From NCBI GenBank assembly GCA_020848695.1, contig JADLHT010000046.1:35961-99960 (forward strand): a stretch of 64,000 nucleotides of DNA, written 5' to 3'. Both the position numbers and the translations under genes were made by a program. The number at the start of each line of letters is the position of its first letter. Position 1 is the stretch's first letter. Positions 15,928 through 25,537 of the stretch are shown here, in pieces. This stretch comes from Saprospiraceae bacterium. Lineage in GTDB: Bacteria > Bacteroidota > Bacteroidia > Chitinophagales > Saprospiraceae. Below the pieces are notes generated by a model. The model worked only from the letters and a program-made list of their open reading frames with translations. It was not told the origin of the DNA and did no database searches.

Positions 15928-18897
15928 GTGTTAACCAACTGTCTTACATACTACAGCCTTTGCTACGGAACGAATTCCGTCGAAGAGTTGCTGCAAGAAG
16001 TTCGCAATAAAGGATATTCGACATTTGCATTAACGGATATCAACAACACTTCAGCCTGTCTTGACACGGTTCGATTAAGCAAAGAGTATGGATTAAAACC
16101 AGCGCTGGGAATTGATTTTCGCAATGGAGTATCACAACAATATGTCGGCATAGCGCGAAATAACTTTGGATTTAGAGAACTCAACGAACATCTCAGCACT
16201 CATCTACATTCAGGAATAAAGTTTGGTGAAATTGCACCGGAATTACATAATGCCTTCATAATATATCCTGCAGAAACATATCGCGGCTGGCCATTGCGCG
16301 ATAATGAATTCGTCGGTATTCCCATCCGTATGTTGTCAAAGCTTGCTTTTCTTCCGAATCTGCAAAAACAAAAAACGAGATGGGTTGCCATGCAGGAGAC
16401 TGTGTTTTCAGGGAAGAAACAATATAATGCACATCGCCTGCTTCGATCCATTGACACCAATGTTCTCCTCAGTAAATTATCACCGGATCAACAAGCGCCA
16501 TACTTTGAACCCATGTTGACCTTTCATGAAATGAGAAAGACCTATGCTGCCTATCCTCACATCATAGACAACACACAAGGATTACTTGCAGATTGTCACA
16601 TACATTTCGAATACGGAAAACTTGCCAATAAGAATCTTCGCTACTACACCACTCATGCTGCTAGTGATATGCAACTCCTGAGAAAGACCTGTGAAGAAGG
16701 CCTCAAATATCGTTATCCAAAACCAAATCAGGAAGTATTCAGCAGAATGGAGAAAGAACTTGACATCATCGGGCAAATGAATTTTGCTTCCTACTTCCTC
16801 ATTAATTGGGACATTATCCGCTATGCACAACATAAAAATTATTACTACATTGGTCGTGGAAGCGGCGCCAATAGTCTGGTAGCCTATTTATTGCGTATTA
16901 CAGATGTCGATCCGATTGAATTGGAATTGTATTTTGAAAGATTTATCAACCAATTCAGGAGCAATGCGCCGGATTTTGATTTAGACTTTTCATGGACTGA
17001 TCGCGATGATATTACCCGATACATTTTTGAAAGATTTGGTTATCATCGCACTGCTCTGTTGGGCTCTTACAATACTTTTCAACATGATGCAGTAATCCGT
17101 GAGTTGGGAAAAGTGTTTGGATTGCCTGCTCAAGAAATTGATCAATTGCAAAGACCGGATCGGTATCCGAACGTTGATCAAACAGGAAAACTCGTATTGA
17201 GATACACCGAACTTATCAAAGGATATCCCAATCACTTGAGCATTCATTCGAGCGGAATTCTCATCTCCGAAGAACCCATTAGCAGCTATTCTGCGACTTT
17301 CCTTCCCCCAAAGGGGTTTCCTACCACACAATTCAGTATGCTGGAAGCAGAAGATATTGGATTATTTAAATTTGACATTTTGAGTCAACGCGGACTTGGA
17401 AAAATCAAAGATAGTCTTGAGCTCATCGAACAAAATAAAAAAATAAAAATCGATATACACGATATCGACCGATTTAAAAAAGATATTTTAGTGCGTGATC
17501 TTTTGCGTCAGGGAAAAGCAATCGGTTGCTTCTACATTGAATCTCCCGCTATGCGCACTCTGCTCACCAAGTTGCAAGCAGACGATTATCTAAGATTAGT
17601 TGCAGCAAGTTCCATCATTCGTCCTGGAGTATCACGCAGCGGAATGATGCGGGCATATATTGAACGATACCGGAATCCTGATCTCCGAAAAAAAGCCCAT
17701 GATGCTCTTCCCGAATTATATGATATTCTTCATGAGACCTATGGCGTAATGGTATATCAGGAAGACGTAATTCGTGTAGCACATGAATTTGCTGACCTAA
17801 GTCTTGCGGAAGCGGATCATTTGAGACGGGGTATGTCCTGGAAATTCAAACAGAGAAATGAATTTGGATTGGTGCGGCAACATTTTTTTGATAATTGCAA
17901 AAAGAAAGGATACCCGGATAAACTCATCAACGAAATATGGTTACAAATAGAAAGCTTTGCCAATTATGCTTTCTCTAAAGGACATTCTGCAAGTTATGCA
18001 GTAGAAAGTTTTCAGGCACTTTACCTGAAAGCATATTACCCTCTTGAATATATGGTTGCAACGCTCAACAACGGCGGAGGGTTCTATCGACGCAGTCTAT
18101 ATGTTCATGAAGCACGCATGCATGGTGGAGAAATTGAAATACCCTGCATTAATAAAAGTCAAAGCCTGTGTTCTATTGAAGAAAGAAAAATTTATCTGGG
18201 ATTGAATTTTGTAGCAGAGCTTGAAGAAGCTCTTATTCGTAAAATTCTGAATGAAAGAAGCCGCAACGGAAACTTTATTGACCTTCCAGATTTTATTCGA
18301 AGAGTTGCGATTGGTATTGAACAGGCTAGAATCCTCATTCGCATTGGAGCGTTTCGGTTTACCGGCAGATCAAAAAAAGAATTGCTCTGGGAAATCCATA
18401 GTCTTATTCATCCAAAAGACAAAAACAAAGCACAAAAAATGCTTTTCATTCCGGAAACAAAAACCTGGCAACTTCCCAAACTACATCATTCCAGAATTGA
18501 ACAGGCTTATGATGAAATTGAGTTGCTCGGTTTTTCACTTTGCTCTCCCTTTGACCTACTCAAAGAAGTTCCCGAAGAAGCCCTTCGCGCCAAAGATCTC
18601 CCTAAATTAATTGGCAAAACAATTAGCATAGCGGCCTATCTGATTACAGTAAAAATTACATTCACACACAAGGGAGATCGCATGTGTTTTGGTACATTTA
18701 TCGACATAGATGGAGAATGGGTTGACACCGTACACTTTCCACCTGCGTTAAAAGCATATCCATTCCGAGGCATGGGCTGTTACCTGATAAAAGGAAAGGT
18801 CATAAATGAATACGATGCGATCAGTATCGATGCAAGCTATATAAAAAGATTAGAGATGGTTGATCGCGAGAAGGCAATTCAGTTAGAGAAAATATAA
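15928..18897 (+). CDS. dnaE2: Error-prone DNA polymerase III alpha-like subunit (DnaE2 type)
   Basis: 989 residues, shorter than replicative DnaE (about 1,160) and close to DnaE2. Order: PHP-like domain (1-200), polymerase palm with GRGSGANSLVAYLL and the catalytic acids Asp349 and Asp351 in PDFDLDF, fingers with YQEDVIRVAHEFADLSLAEAD and the GHSASYAVESFQ motif, helix-hairpin-helix, and an OB fold near the end. The PHP start reads LTNCLTYYSLCYGT, lacking the His-x-His metal ligands. The start is GTG: an in-frame TAA is only two codons upstream and the ATG overlapping it is out of frame. The gene pairs with dinB as a translesion module; no imuA is present between them. Confidence 0.88.
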   Translation: MLTNCLTYYSLCYGTNSVEELLQEVRNKGYSTFALTDINNTSACLDTVRLSKEYGLKPALGIDFRNGVSQQYVGIARNNFGFRELNEHLSTHLHSGIKFGEIAPELHNAFIIYPAETYRGWPLRDNEFVGIPIRMLSKLAFLPNLQKQKTRWVAMQETVFSGKKQYNAHRLLRSIDTNVLLSKLSPDQQAPYFEPMLTFHEMRKTYAAYPHIIDNTQGLLADCHIHFEYGKLANKNLRYYTTHAASDMQLLRKTCEEGLKYRYPKPNQEVFSRMEKELDIIGQMNFASYFLINWDIIRYAQHKNYYYIGRGSGANSLVAYLLRITDVDPIELELYFERFINQFRSNAPDFDLDFSWTDRDDITRYIFERFGYHRTALLGSYNTFQHDAVIRELGKVFGLPAQEIDQLQRPDRYPNVDQTGKLVLRYTELIKGYPNHLSIHSSGILISEEPISSYSATFLPPKGFPTTQFSMLEAEDIGLFKFDILSQRGLGKIKDSLELIEQNKKIKIDIHDIDRFKKDILVRDLLRQGKAIGCFYIESPAMRTLLTKLQADDYLRLVAASSIIRPGVSRSGMMRAYIERYRNPDLRKKAHDALPELYDILHETYGVMVYQEDVIRVAHEFADLSLAEADHLRRGMSWKFKQRNEFGLVRQHFFDNCKKKGYPDKLINEIWLQIESFANYAFSKGHSASYAVESFQALYLKAYYPLEYMVATLNNGGGFYRRSLYVHEARMHGGEIEIPCINKSQSLCSIEERKIYLGLNFVAELEEALIRKILNERSRNGNFIDLPDFIRRVAIGIEQARILIRIGAFRFTGRSKKELLWEIHSLIHPKDKNKAQKMLFIPETKTWQLPKLHHSRIEQAYDEIELLGFSLCSPFDLLKEVPEEALRAKDLPKLIGKTISIAAYLITVKITFTHKGDRMCFGTFIDIDGEWVDTVHFPPALKAYPFRGMGCYLIKGKVINEYDAISIDASYIKRLEMVDREKAIQLEKI

Positions 18898-19062
18898 AAT
18901 AAGTGTTCAACATTACAAAATCTAATTAACATTACACTTATCCTATAAAAGCCAAGATCACTTGTTCAGCCCCTAGAATATCAGAATTATTAAGATAAAA
19001 TCGGAAGAATTTGATAAAATCATATAGATAAAAATCTAATATTTACAATTTTACAATCAAGG

Positions 19063-19215
19063 ATGAACATGAATTTAACCGATGACTTATTGAAGTTCAA
19101 TTCTATCCCTTCAGAATACTACCTACTAAATTGGAGGCATCTAAATATGGGCGATTATTCCCAGATAAGATTAATAGCAGTACTTTTATTTGAAAATGCT
19201 AAATCACTAAATTAA
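19063..19215 (+). CDS. Possible 50-residue small protein
   Basis: ATG at 19063 after a CAAGG stretch, TAA at 19213-19215. The peptide starts MNMNLTDDLLKFNSIPSEY and has a mixed, protein-like composition with a Leu-rich C-terminal part. It resembles no family I know and may be a remnant or a chance frame in AT-rich DNA. Confidence 0.25.
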   Translation: MNMNLTDDLLKFNSIPSEYYLLNWRHLNMGDYSQIRLIAVLLFENAKSLN

Positions 19216-19227
19216 CACTTTATTCCC

Positions 19228-19235
19228 TATTTTTG
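19228..19235 (+). promoter_or_regulatory. -7 promoter element of the E2 gene
   Basis: TATTTTTG, a full match to TAnnTTTG, 17 bp upstream of the ATG at 19253. Confidence 0.6.
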
Positions 19236-19252
19236 CCTTTCGAAAGATAAAT

Positions 19253-20482
19253 ATGGCAGAAGTTATCAGAATGCCCAGACTTAGTGACACCATGAAAGTA
19301 GGTGTAATCAGAACCTGGCATAAAAAAGTTGGTGATAAATTACTACCCGGCGATGTACTTGCAGAAGTAGAAACAGACAAGGCAACTATGGACCTGGAAG
19401 CCTTTCAGGAAGGAACCTTGTTGTATATTGCAATTCAGGAAGGACAGGTGGAAGTGGATGGAATTATTGCAATCATTGGAAAGGAAGGAGAAGATTATCA
19501 ATCCTTACTCAATGAAAAGTTGGAAATCAAGCCAGGCTCTTCTGAAAGCACAAAACTTTCAGAAATAACACTTCCTTCAAATGAATCTATATCAATACCA
19601 GCAACAACATCCTTAAGTGAAAGTAGTCGTATCAAAGCCTCTCCTCTAGCAAAATCTATTGCTAAGGAGAAAGGAATCGATCTCTCGACGATCTCCGGAA
19701 CCGGTGAATCCGGAAGAATAATTAAACGTGACATTAAGGAATCTTTAATTTTGTCAAGCCAAAAAATTACTACTAGCCGTATTGTTCCTTCATCTGTAAG
19801 TAGTGGAGATTCTGAAGTTCTTGTTTCTCAAATGAGACAGACCATTGCAAACCGATTGTCGGAAAGCAAATTTTCTGCTCCGCATTTTTATCTAACTGTA
19901 GAAGTTGATATGGATGCCACGGTTGATGCAAGAAATCAAATTAATAAAATTTCTGCTTCGAAAATATCATTTAACGACATTATAATAAAAGCTTCTTCAG
20001 TTGCATTAAAGTCTAATCCGGGAGTTAATGTTTCCTGGTATGAAACAAAAATGATTTATCACAACGATGTACATATTGGAGTTGCTGTAGCCATTGAAGA
20101 TGGGTTGGTTGTACCGGTGATCAGAAATTCAGACCAAAAATCATTAAGTCAGATCAATACTGAAGTTGCGGATAAAGCAACTAGAGCAAAAAACAGAAAG
20201 TTGAGTTTAGATGAAATGCAGGGAAATACATTTACCATTTCAAATTTGGGAATGTTTGATATAGAAGAATTTACAGCAATTATTAATCCGCCAGATTCCT
20301 GTATTCTTGCAGTAGGATCCATTCTTAAAAAACCTGCTGTAAAAAACGATCAAATCGTAATTTCAAACAGAATGAAACTAACACTATCTTGTGATCACAG
20401 AGCTGTTGATGGTGCTACAGGTGCGAAATTTCTTCAGACTTTAAAAGGCTTACTAGAACAACCTATAAGCTTATTGCTTTAG
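19253..20482 (+). CDS. pdhC: Pyruvate dehydrogenase complex E2, dihydrolipoamide acetyltransferase
   Basis: 409 residues. A single lipoyl domain (2-78) carries the lipoyl lysine Lys43 in VETDKATMDLE. A peripheral-subunit-binding domain (about 125-160) has RIKASPLAKSIAKEKGIDL and GTGESGRIIKRDI. The catalytic acyltransferase domain (about 185-409) has His382 and Asp386 in the DHRAVDG motif. It transfers acetyl groups from E1 to CoA. Lipoyl and core sequences fit the pyruvate rather than the 2-oxoglutarate enzyme, though a branched-chain 2-oxoacid role cannot be excluded. E1 and E3 genes are not adjacent. Confidence 0.88.
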   Translation: MAEVIRMPRLSDTMKVGVIRTWHKKVGDKLLPGDVLAEVETDKATMDLEAFQEGTLLYIAIQEGQVEVDGIIAIIGKEGEDYQSLLNEKLEIKPGSSESTKLSEITLPSNESISIPATTSLSESSRIKASPLAKSIAKEKGIDLSTISGTGESGRIIKRDIKESLILSSQKITTSRIVPSSVSSGDSEVLVSQMRQTIANRLSESKFSAPHFYLTVEVDMDATVDARNQINKISASKISFNDIIIKASSVALKSNPGVNVSWYETKMIYHNDVHIGVAVAIEDGLVVPVIRNSDQKSLSQINTEVADKATRAKNRKLSLDEMQGNTFTISNLGMFDIEEFTAIINPPDSCILAVGSILKKPAVKNDQIVISNRMKLTLSCDHRAVDGATGAKFLQTLKGLLEQPISLLL

Positions 20483-20717
20483 TACTTATAAAGAGCTGAT
20501 TAAAATACTTTTGCAAGGTTTCAAGTGTATATTAAGCATATACTTAACGATTTTATATCACATACCAACAACAGAGGCAGATAGATAAAAAAAATAAATT
20601 CTTGAGTCACTTATTTTTCCAACAAAAATTAATTCTGACACAACTTATCCAAAATATGAAAAGAGACTGCTCTTCTAAAAGAAATGAACTGCTGGTATCC
20701 TTATGAAGTAATAAATC

Positions 20718-22034
20718 TTATTTTTTGAGTTTTTCCAATTTAGCTTTTGCAGCATTTGATTTCTCAAAATTTCCTTTTTTGGCATAAATTTCTTTAAGCG
20801 CAATTAATGTATTCACATCGTTAGGAGTTAACTCATCAGCTTTCTCAAGATAAGGCAAGGCTTTGTCAAAGTAAGAATCCATCTCTGCTTTTTTTGCATT
20901 GTACTTAGCAGTTCCGGCTGCGGAGTAATCATTAGCGAGAGTATTAATCTCTTTTGAAACCAAAGCTGCTTTATTGTAATATAAAGCGCCTTTACTATAA
21001 AGTGCATTTGCGTTATTGGGTTCTTTCTCAAGCACCAGATCATAATATTTAAAGCTCTCTGCCTGTAACTGATCACCTTTAGTCATATTTCCTGCTTCAA
21101 ATTCTTTCTGACTTAAATTATCATATACATTAGCAAGTGTTGAAATAATTGATGTATTATTAGGTTCTTTCTCCATCACCAACTTTAATTTATCAATTAG
21201 ATCATCCAACTTTCCTTTTTTAATAAATGAATTGATTTCAGCAAATAAAAGATTCATTTCTTTAGGAAACTTTGAACGGCCTTTAGTTAAGAATGCATCT
21301 GCTTTGGCTTCATCAGAATTAGTATAAAAATTATAAAGTGATTCATACACTACAGCACCAGCATTGGTACTGTCATTATAGTCTTTTGCCTCTAATTCTT
21401 CAAAATATTTTATTGATGTAATCTCATCTTTGCCTGCTTTTGCGCAAACTGCAACGACATATTTTTGTCTATTAATATCGCTTTCATTATCAAAGATTGG
21501 CTTCTGTCCACCGTCTTTTAGATTTTGGTTGATAAGCACTACGGCTTCAAAATTCTTTGCGGCAGATTTGTATTTATTATAATTCTGACCTGCTGTATTA
21601 TATAAGGAAGATCCAAAGTTATTTAAATATTGGCTTAACTCTTGCATTATGACATAAACGTCTTTCTTTTCAAAGGATTTAACTGCTTTATGCAAGGCAT
21701 TCTCAAGTGCTTGATAGGCTATAATACCCGCATCCTCATTTTCAATTCTATATCTTGGATTGATTATAAGTTGAGTATTTTCATTAGCTGCAAGTTCGTT
21801 ATAAACTTTACCCTTAACTAGATAAGTCTTATATGCTTCTGCAACCGTCGCATCTTTGGACGCAGCATCAATAAGCGACTTAGCTTCCATCAATTTATCC
21901 TTACCTGTTTTTGGGTCAAGAAGATACAATCCAACCAGTTTGTCCGCTTTTTTAACATCCTTTTCAGCATCCTGAGCAAGTAAAAAACTGCATCCAGAGA
22001 ATGTTATAAAAATTACAAAGAATATATTTTTCAT
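20718..22034 (-). CDS. Exported tetratricopeptide-repeat protein
   Basis: 438 residues. A signal peptide (about 1-20, ending FLLAQ; it also contains GCS, so a lipoprotein is possible) precedes helical repeats over most of the length. Clear TPR-like units occur late, for example the pair with EPNNTSIISTLANVYDNLSQ and EPNNANALYSKGALYYNKAAL, then PNDVNTLIALKEIYAKKGNFEKS. It is probably a periplasmic or outer-membrane-associated scaffold. It lies 82 bp downstream of gyrA on the same strand, with an 18-bp palindrome in the gap. Confidence 0.8.
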   Translation of the reverse strand: MKNIFFVIFITFSGCSFLLAQDAEKDVKKADKLVGLYLLDPKTGKDKLMEAKSLIDAASKDATVAEAYKTYLVKGKVYNELAANENTQLIINPRYRIENEDAGIIAYQALENALHKAVKSFEKKDVYVIMQELSQYLNNFGSSLYNTAGQNYNKYKSAAKNFEAVVLINQNLKDGGQKPIFDNESDINRQKYVVAVCAKAGKDEITSIKYFEELEAKDYNDSTNAGAVVYESLYNFYTNSDEAKADAFLTKGRSKFPKEMNLLFAEINSFIKKGKLDDLIDKLKLVMEKEPNNTSIISTLANVYDNLSQKEFEAGNMTKGDQLQAESFKYYDLVLEKEPNNANALYSKGALYYNKAALVSKEINTLANDYSAAGTAKYNAKKAEMDSYFDKALPYLEKADELTPNDVNTLIALKEIYAKKGNFEKSNAAKAKLEKLKK

Positions 22035-22061
22035 TTTATTATATTTTATGGTTAATTGCTA

Positions 22062-22079
22062 TTAGATTAATTAATCTAA
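22062..22079. promoter_or_regulatory. 18-bp perfect palindrome upstream of the TPR gene
   Basis: TTAGATTAATTAATCTAA is a perfect palindrome placed 28-45 bp before the TPR gene start, between it and gyrA. It could be a dimeric repressor site. The AT content makes chance palindromes more likely, so confidence is limited. Confidence 0.4.
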
Positions 22080-22116
22080 AATAGATTAATATTCATTTGT
22101 TAAAATTAATTTAAAA

Positions 22117-24624
22117 TCATTCCTCAGAATCATCATTCAATTCCAAGGTTACATCATCCGGGTTTTGAACTTCTTCATCATCCCTCTCAACGACAGCCAC
22201 ATCACCAATCTCATCTCCTTCATCCAGTCGGATTAGTTTGACTCCTTGAGTGGCCCTTCCCATAATGCGCAAATTATCAACATGCATTCTAATAATTACA
22301 CCGCTGGTTGTTGTAATCATAAGATCATCTGCATCATGTACAAGTTTAATAGCTACAAGAAATCCTGTTTTATCTGTAACCAACAATGTACGAACGCCTT
22401 TTCCAGAACGATTGGTAATACGATAATCTTCCAGTCCTGATCTTTTGCCGTTACCTTTTTCTGATACTACCAGGATCGAGGCTTCTTTATCATCCTTATC
22501 TACACAAATCATACCTACAACATAATCATCTCCATCCTCATCGAGCGCAATTCCTCTAACTCCTGCTGCTGATCTTCCCATAGGCCTAACTTTAGATTCC
22601 GGAAAGCGGATCGCTCTACCTGTGCGATTGGCAATCAAGATTTCTGAATTACCATTGGTAAGCCTTGCTTCAACGAGTGTATCACCTTCATTTATGCTTA
22701 TAGCAATTATTCCGTTTGCCCTAGGTCGTGAAAAATCATTCAATGAACTCTTCTTAATTGTACCTTTCTTTGTGCAGAGAACAATATAATGGTTCTTTAG
22801 AAATTCTTCATCGTTTAAGTTTTCAATATTTATATATGCTTTTACCTTATCACCAGGTGAAAGCGTAATGATATTCTGAATCGCTCTTCCAAGAGAGGTT
22901 TTGTTCGCTTCAGGAATTTCAAACACTCTCAGCCAAAAACATTTACCAAACTCTGTAAACAGCAATAAGTAATTGTGGTTGGAAGCTATAAACATATGTT
23001 CTATAAAATCTTCATCCCTCGTTTTTGACCCTTTAGATCCTCTTCCTCCTCTACCTTGAATTCGATATTCAGAAGTTTTGGTTCTTTTAATATATCCTTG
23101 ATGAGAAATGGTTACTACAACTTCATCGTTGGCGATGATATCTTCCATATTGATATCTCCTTCAACCATTGTAATTTCTGTACGCCGATCATCTCCATAT
23201 GATTCTTTGTCTTCTAACAATTCCTGAACAATGATTCTTTTCTGCTCTTCTTCACTTGATAGTATAAATTCCAGTTTTGCAATTAATTCCATCAATTCTT
23301 TATATTCTTCTCTTATCTTATCTCTTTCCAGGCCAGTTAATTTTTGCAAGCGCATATCGAGAATTGCCTTAGCCTGAATTTCACTAAGCTGAAATGTGGA
23401 CATCAATCCATTCTTAGCTGATTCTGTATCTGCAGAACCTCGAATCAAAGCAATAACCTCATCGAGATGATCTATTGCAATTAATAGACCTTCCAGAATG
23501 TGTGCTTTCTCTCGAGCTTGCTTTAATTCATATTGAGTTTTACGAACTAAAGTTTCAATTCTAAATTTTACAAATTCATCAATAAGTTGTCTGAGATTAA
23601 GGACGATGGGCCTTCCTTTGACAAGAGCGATATTGTTTACTCCGTAGCTGCTTTGGAGCATGGTATACTTATAAAGATTACTTAGAACCACACTTCCTAT
23701 AGCATCTTTTTTAAGTTCAATAACTATTCTAATACCGTTTCTGTCAGACTCATCTCTAACATCTTTAATGCCGGCTAATTTTTCTTCAAAAACCAATTCT
23801 GCTATTTTCTCCTGAAGTAAAGCTTTATTGACCTGATAAGGAATTTCTGTTATAATTATAGCTTCTCCATGATCCTGCACTTCGATTTCAGCCCTTCCTC
23901 GCACTACAACTCTTCCCCTTCCCGTTTCATATGCGTCGCGAATTCCTGAGGTTCCATAGATTATTCCTCCGGTAGGAAAATCCGGCCCTGGAATAAATTT
24001 CATTAACTCTTCAAGAGAAATTTCAGGATTTTGAATCGTAGCAACAATTCCATCAATGAGTTCGGTCAAATTATGGGGCAACATATTGGTCGCCATACCA
24101 ACCGCAATTCCTGAAGACCCATTCATTAATAAGTTTGGTAGTCGCGCAGGCAATACAATTGGTTCTTCCAGTGAATCATCGAAATTTAATCTGAAATCAA
24201 CCGTTTCTTTGTCAATGGATTGAAGAAGTTCGTCCGCAATTTTTGATAATCTGACTTCCGTATATCGCATTGCTGCCGGTGCGTCTCCGTCCATTGAGCC
24301 AAAGTTACCTTGCCCATCAACCAAAGGATAACGCATTGACCAAGGTTGAGCCATTCTTACCATTGCATCATAAACCGAACCATCTCCATGAGGGTGATAC
24401 TTTCCCAAAACTTCTCCGACAATTCTTGCTGATTTTTTATAGGGCTTGTTATATCTCATTCCTAATTCATGCATGCCGTATAATACTCTTCTATGTACAG
24501 GTTTCAAACCATCCCTTACATCCGGCAGTGCACGAGCCACTATGACCGACATCGAATAATCGATATAAGCCGTCTGAAGTTGCTGTTCAATGTTTACCGG
24601 AATAATTTTATCCAATTCAGCCAT
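22117..24624 (-). CDS. gyrA: DNA gyrase subunit A
   Basis: 835 residues. Breakage-reunion domain with [20 protein letters not shown], the active-site Tyr121 in [10 protein letters not shown], and the GyrA-box QGRGGRG at the start of the C-terminal beta-pinwheel, which distinguishes it from ParC. The tail is acidic ([18 protein letters not shown]), as in many gyrases. With GyrB it introduces negative supercoils using ATP. The quinolone-determining segment reads [12 protein letters not shown], so the position equal to E. coli Ser83 is Gly82, while the acid equal to Asp87 is kept. A -7 element lies 23 bp upstream of the start. Confidence 0.97.
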   Translation of the reverse strand: MAELDKIIPVNIEQQLQTAYIDYSMSVIVARALPDVRDGLKPVHRRVLYGMHELGMRYNKPYKKSARIVGEVLGKYHPHGDGSVYDAMVRMAQPWSMRYPLVDGQGNFGSMDGDAPAAMRYTEVRLSKIADELLQSIDKETVDFRLNFDDSLEEPIVLPARLPNLLMNGSSGIAVGMATNMLPHNLTELIDGIVATIQNPEISLEELMKFIPGPDFPTGGIIYGTSGIRDAYETGRGRVVVRGRAEIEVQDHGEAIIITEIPYQVNKALLQEKIAELVFEEKLAGIKDVRDESDRNGIRIVIELKKDAIGSVVLSNLYKYTMLQSSYGVNNIALVKGRPIVLNLRQLIDEFVKFRIETLVRKTQYELKQAREKAHILEGLLIAIDHLDEVIALIRGSADTESAKNGLMSTFQLSEIQAKAILDMRLQKLTGLERDKIREEYKELMELIAKLEFILSSEEEQKRIIVQELLEDKESYGDDRRTEITMVEGDINMEDIIANDEVVVTISHQGYIKRTKTSEYRIQGRGGRGSKGSKTRDEDFIEHMFIASNHNYLLLFTEFGKCFWLRVFEIPEANKTSLGRAIQNIITLSPGDKVKAYINIENLNDEEFLKNHYIVLCTKKGTIKKSSLNDFSRPRANGIIAISINEGDTLVEARLTNGNSEILIANRTGRAIRFPESKVRPMGRSAAGVRGIALDEDGDDYVVGMICVDKDDKEASILVVSEKGNGKRSGLEDYRITNRSGKGVRTLLVTDKTGFLVAIKLVHDADDLMITTTSGVIIRMHVDNLRIMGRATQGVKLIRLDEGDEIGDVAVVERDDEEVQNPDDVTLELNDDSEE

Positions 24625-24646
24625 CTTGTGTTTTTAAAGAAGTTTG

Positions 24647-24654
24647 CAAAAATA
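24647..24654 (-). promoter_or_regulatory. -7 promoter element of gyrA
   Basis: On the minus strand this reads TATTTTTG, a full match to TAnnTTTG, 22 bp before the gyrA ATG. Confidence 0.6.
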
Positions 24655-24781
24655 CAAAAAATAGCTCAAATTCACGAAAGATTAACAGCTAAAATTTTGA
24701 TTTTAATTGCTGAATATCTATTATTTATAAATATTATTTTTTATAATGTATATCTAAAATTATTAATGTATTTCTGCCGCT

Positions 24782-24789
24782 TATCTTTG
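24782..24789 (+). promoter_or_regulatory. -7 promoter element of ubiE-porT
   Basis: TATCTTTG followed by C, a full match to TAnnTTTG, 16 bp upstream of the TTG start at 24806. The short distance supports that start. Confidence 0.6.
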
Positions 24790-24805
24790 CAAAAAAATCT
24801 TTTTT

Positions 24806-25537
24806 TTGTCCGAAATAAAACCATACTATAACTCTCAAGAAAGCAAGAAAAGTCAGGTGCAAAAAATGTTTGATAAAATTGCCCCTGTTTATGTTGCCCT
24901 CAATAGCATTTTAACCCTAGGGATAGATCAATCATGGAGAAAAAAGGCTATTTCAAAAATACCTGAGTCTTCTGAAATGTTAAAAATATTAGATGTTGCT
25001 TCAGGCACAGCAGACATGGCAATATTAGCCGCTAAAAAGTCAAAACAGAATACAATTTTAGGAATCGATATTTCGGAAGGAATGTTGAAAGTTGGTCGCG
25101 ATCGAGTTAAAAAAATGAATCTAGAAAATCAAATTTCATTACAATACGGCGATTGTGAAAAATTAAGCTTGAATGACGAAAAGTTTGATGTTGTAATGGC
25201 TTCATTCGGTATTAGAAATTTTGAGAATCTTGACGAAGGATTAACTCAAATGTATAAAGTTATGAAACCGGGTGGAAAATTAATTTTGTTGGAGTTTTCA
25301 AAACCTGTTTTATTTCCATTTAAACAATTGTTTCATTTATACTTCAAATTTATTCTTCCCTTGGTTGGAAGGTTGGGCTCAAAAGATCAGAGGGCTTATA
25401 AATATTTATATGAGTCAGTACAACAGTTTCCAGATTATGAACGTTTAATCCGCAAATTATCTCAGGCAGGTTTCAGCAATTGCCAGTATCAATCATTAAG
25501 TTTAGGAATATGTTGTCTTTACGAGGGAAAAAAATAA
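24806..25537 (+). CDS. ubiE: Demethylmenaquinone methyltransferase (UbiE/MenG)
   Basis: 243 residues. The final methylation in menaquinone synthesis, using S-adenosylmethionine. The SAM-binding motif is LDVASGTADMAI, followed by GIDISEGML, and the UbiE signatures VVMASFGIRNFENLDEGLTQMYKVMKPGG and LLEFSKP are present. The start is TTG: there is no ATG nearby, while the residues it gives (SEIKPYYNSQESKKSQVQKMFDKIAP) match the usual family N-terminus, so the internal Met at residue 21 would be too late. The last 28 nt overlap the porT start, indicating one transcript. Confidence 0.92.
   Translation: MSEIKPYYNSQESKKSQVQKMFDKIAPVYVALNSILTLGIDQSWRKKAISKIPESSEMLKILDVASGTADMAILAAKKSKQNTILGIDISEGMLKVGRDRVKKMNLENQISLQYGDCEKLSLNDEKFDVVMASFGIRNFENLDEGLTQMYKVMKPGGKLILLEFSKPVLFPFKQLFHLYFKFILPLVGRLGSKDQRAYKYLYESVQQFPDYERLIRKLSQAGFSNCQYQSLSLGICCLYEGKK

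Larger units (their letters stand above)
18898..19252. other. Intergenic region between dnaE2 and the E2 gene
   Basis: 355 bp, AT-rich. It holds a possible 50-codon ORF (19063-19215) and the E2 promoter (19228-19235). No terminator-grade hairpin was seen after dnaE2. Confidence 0.5.
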
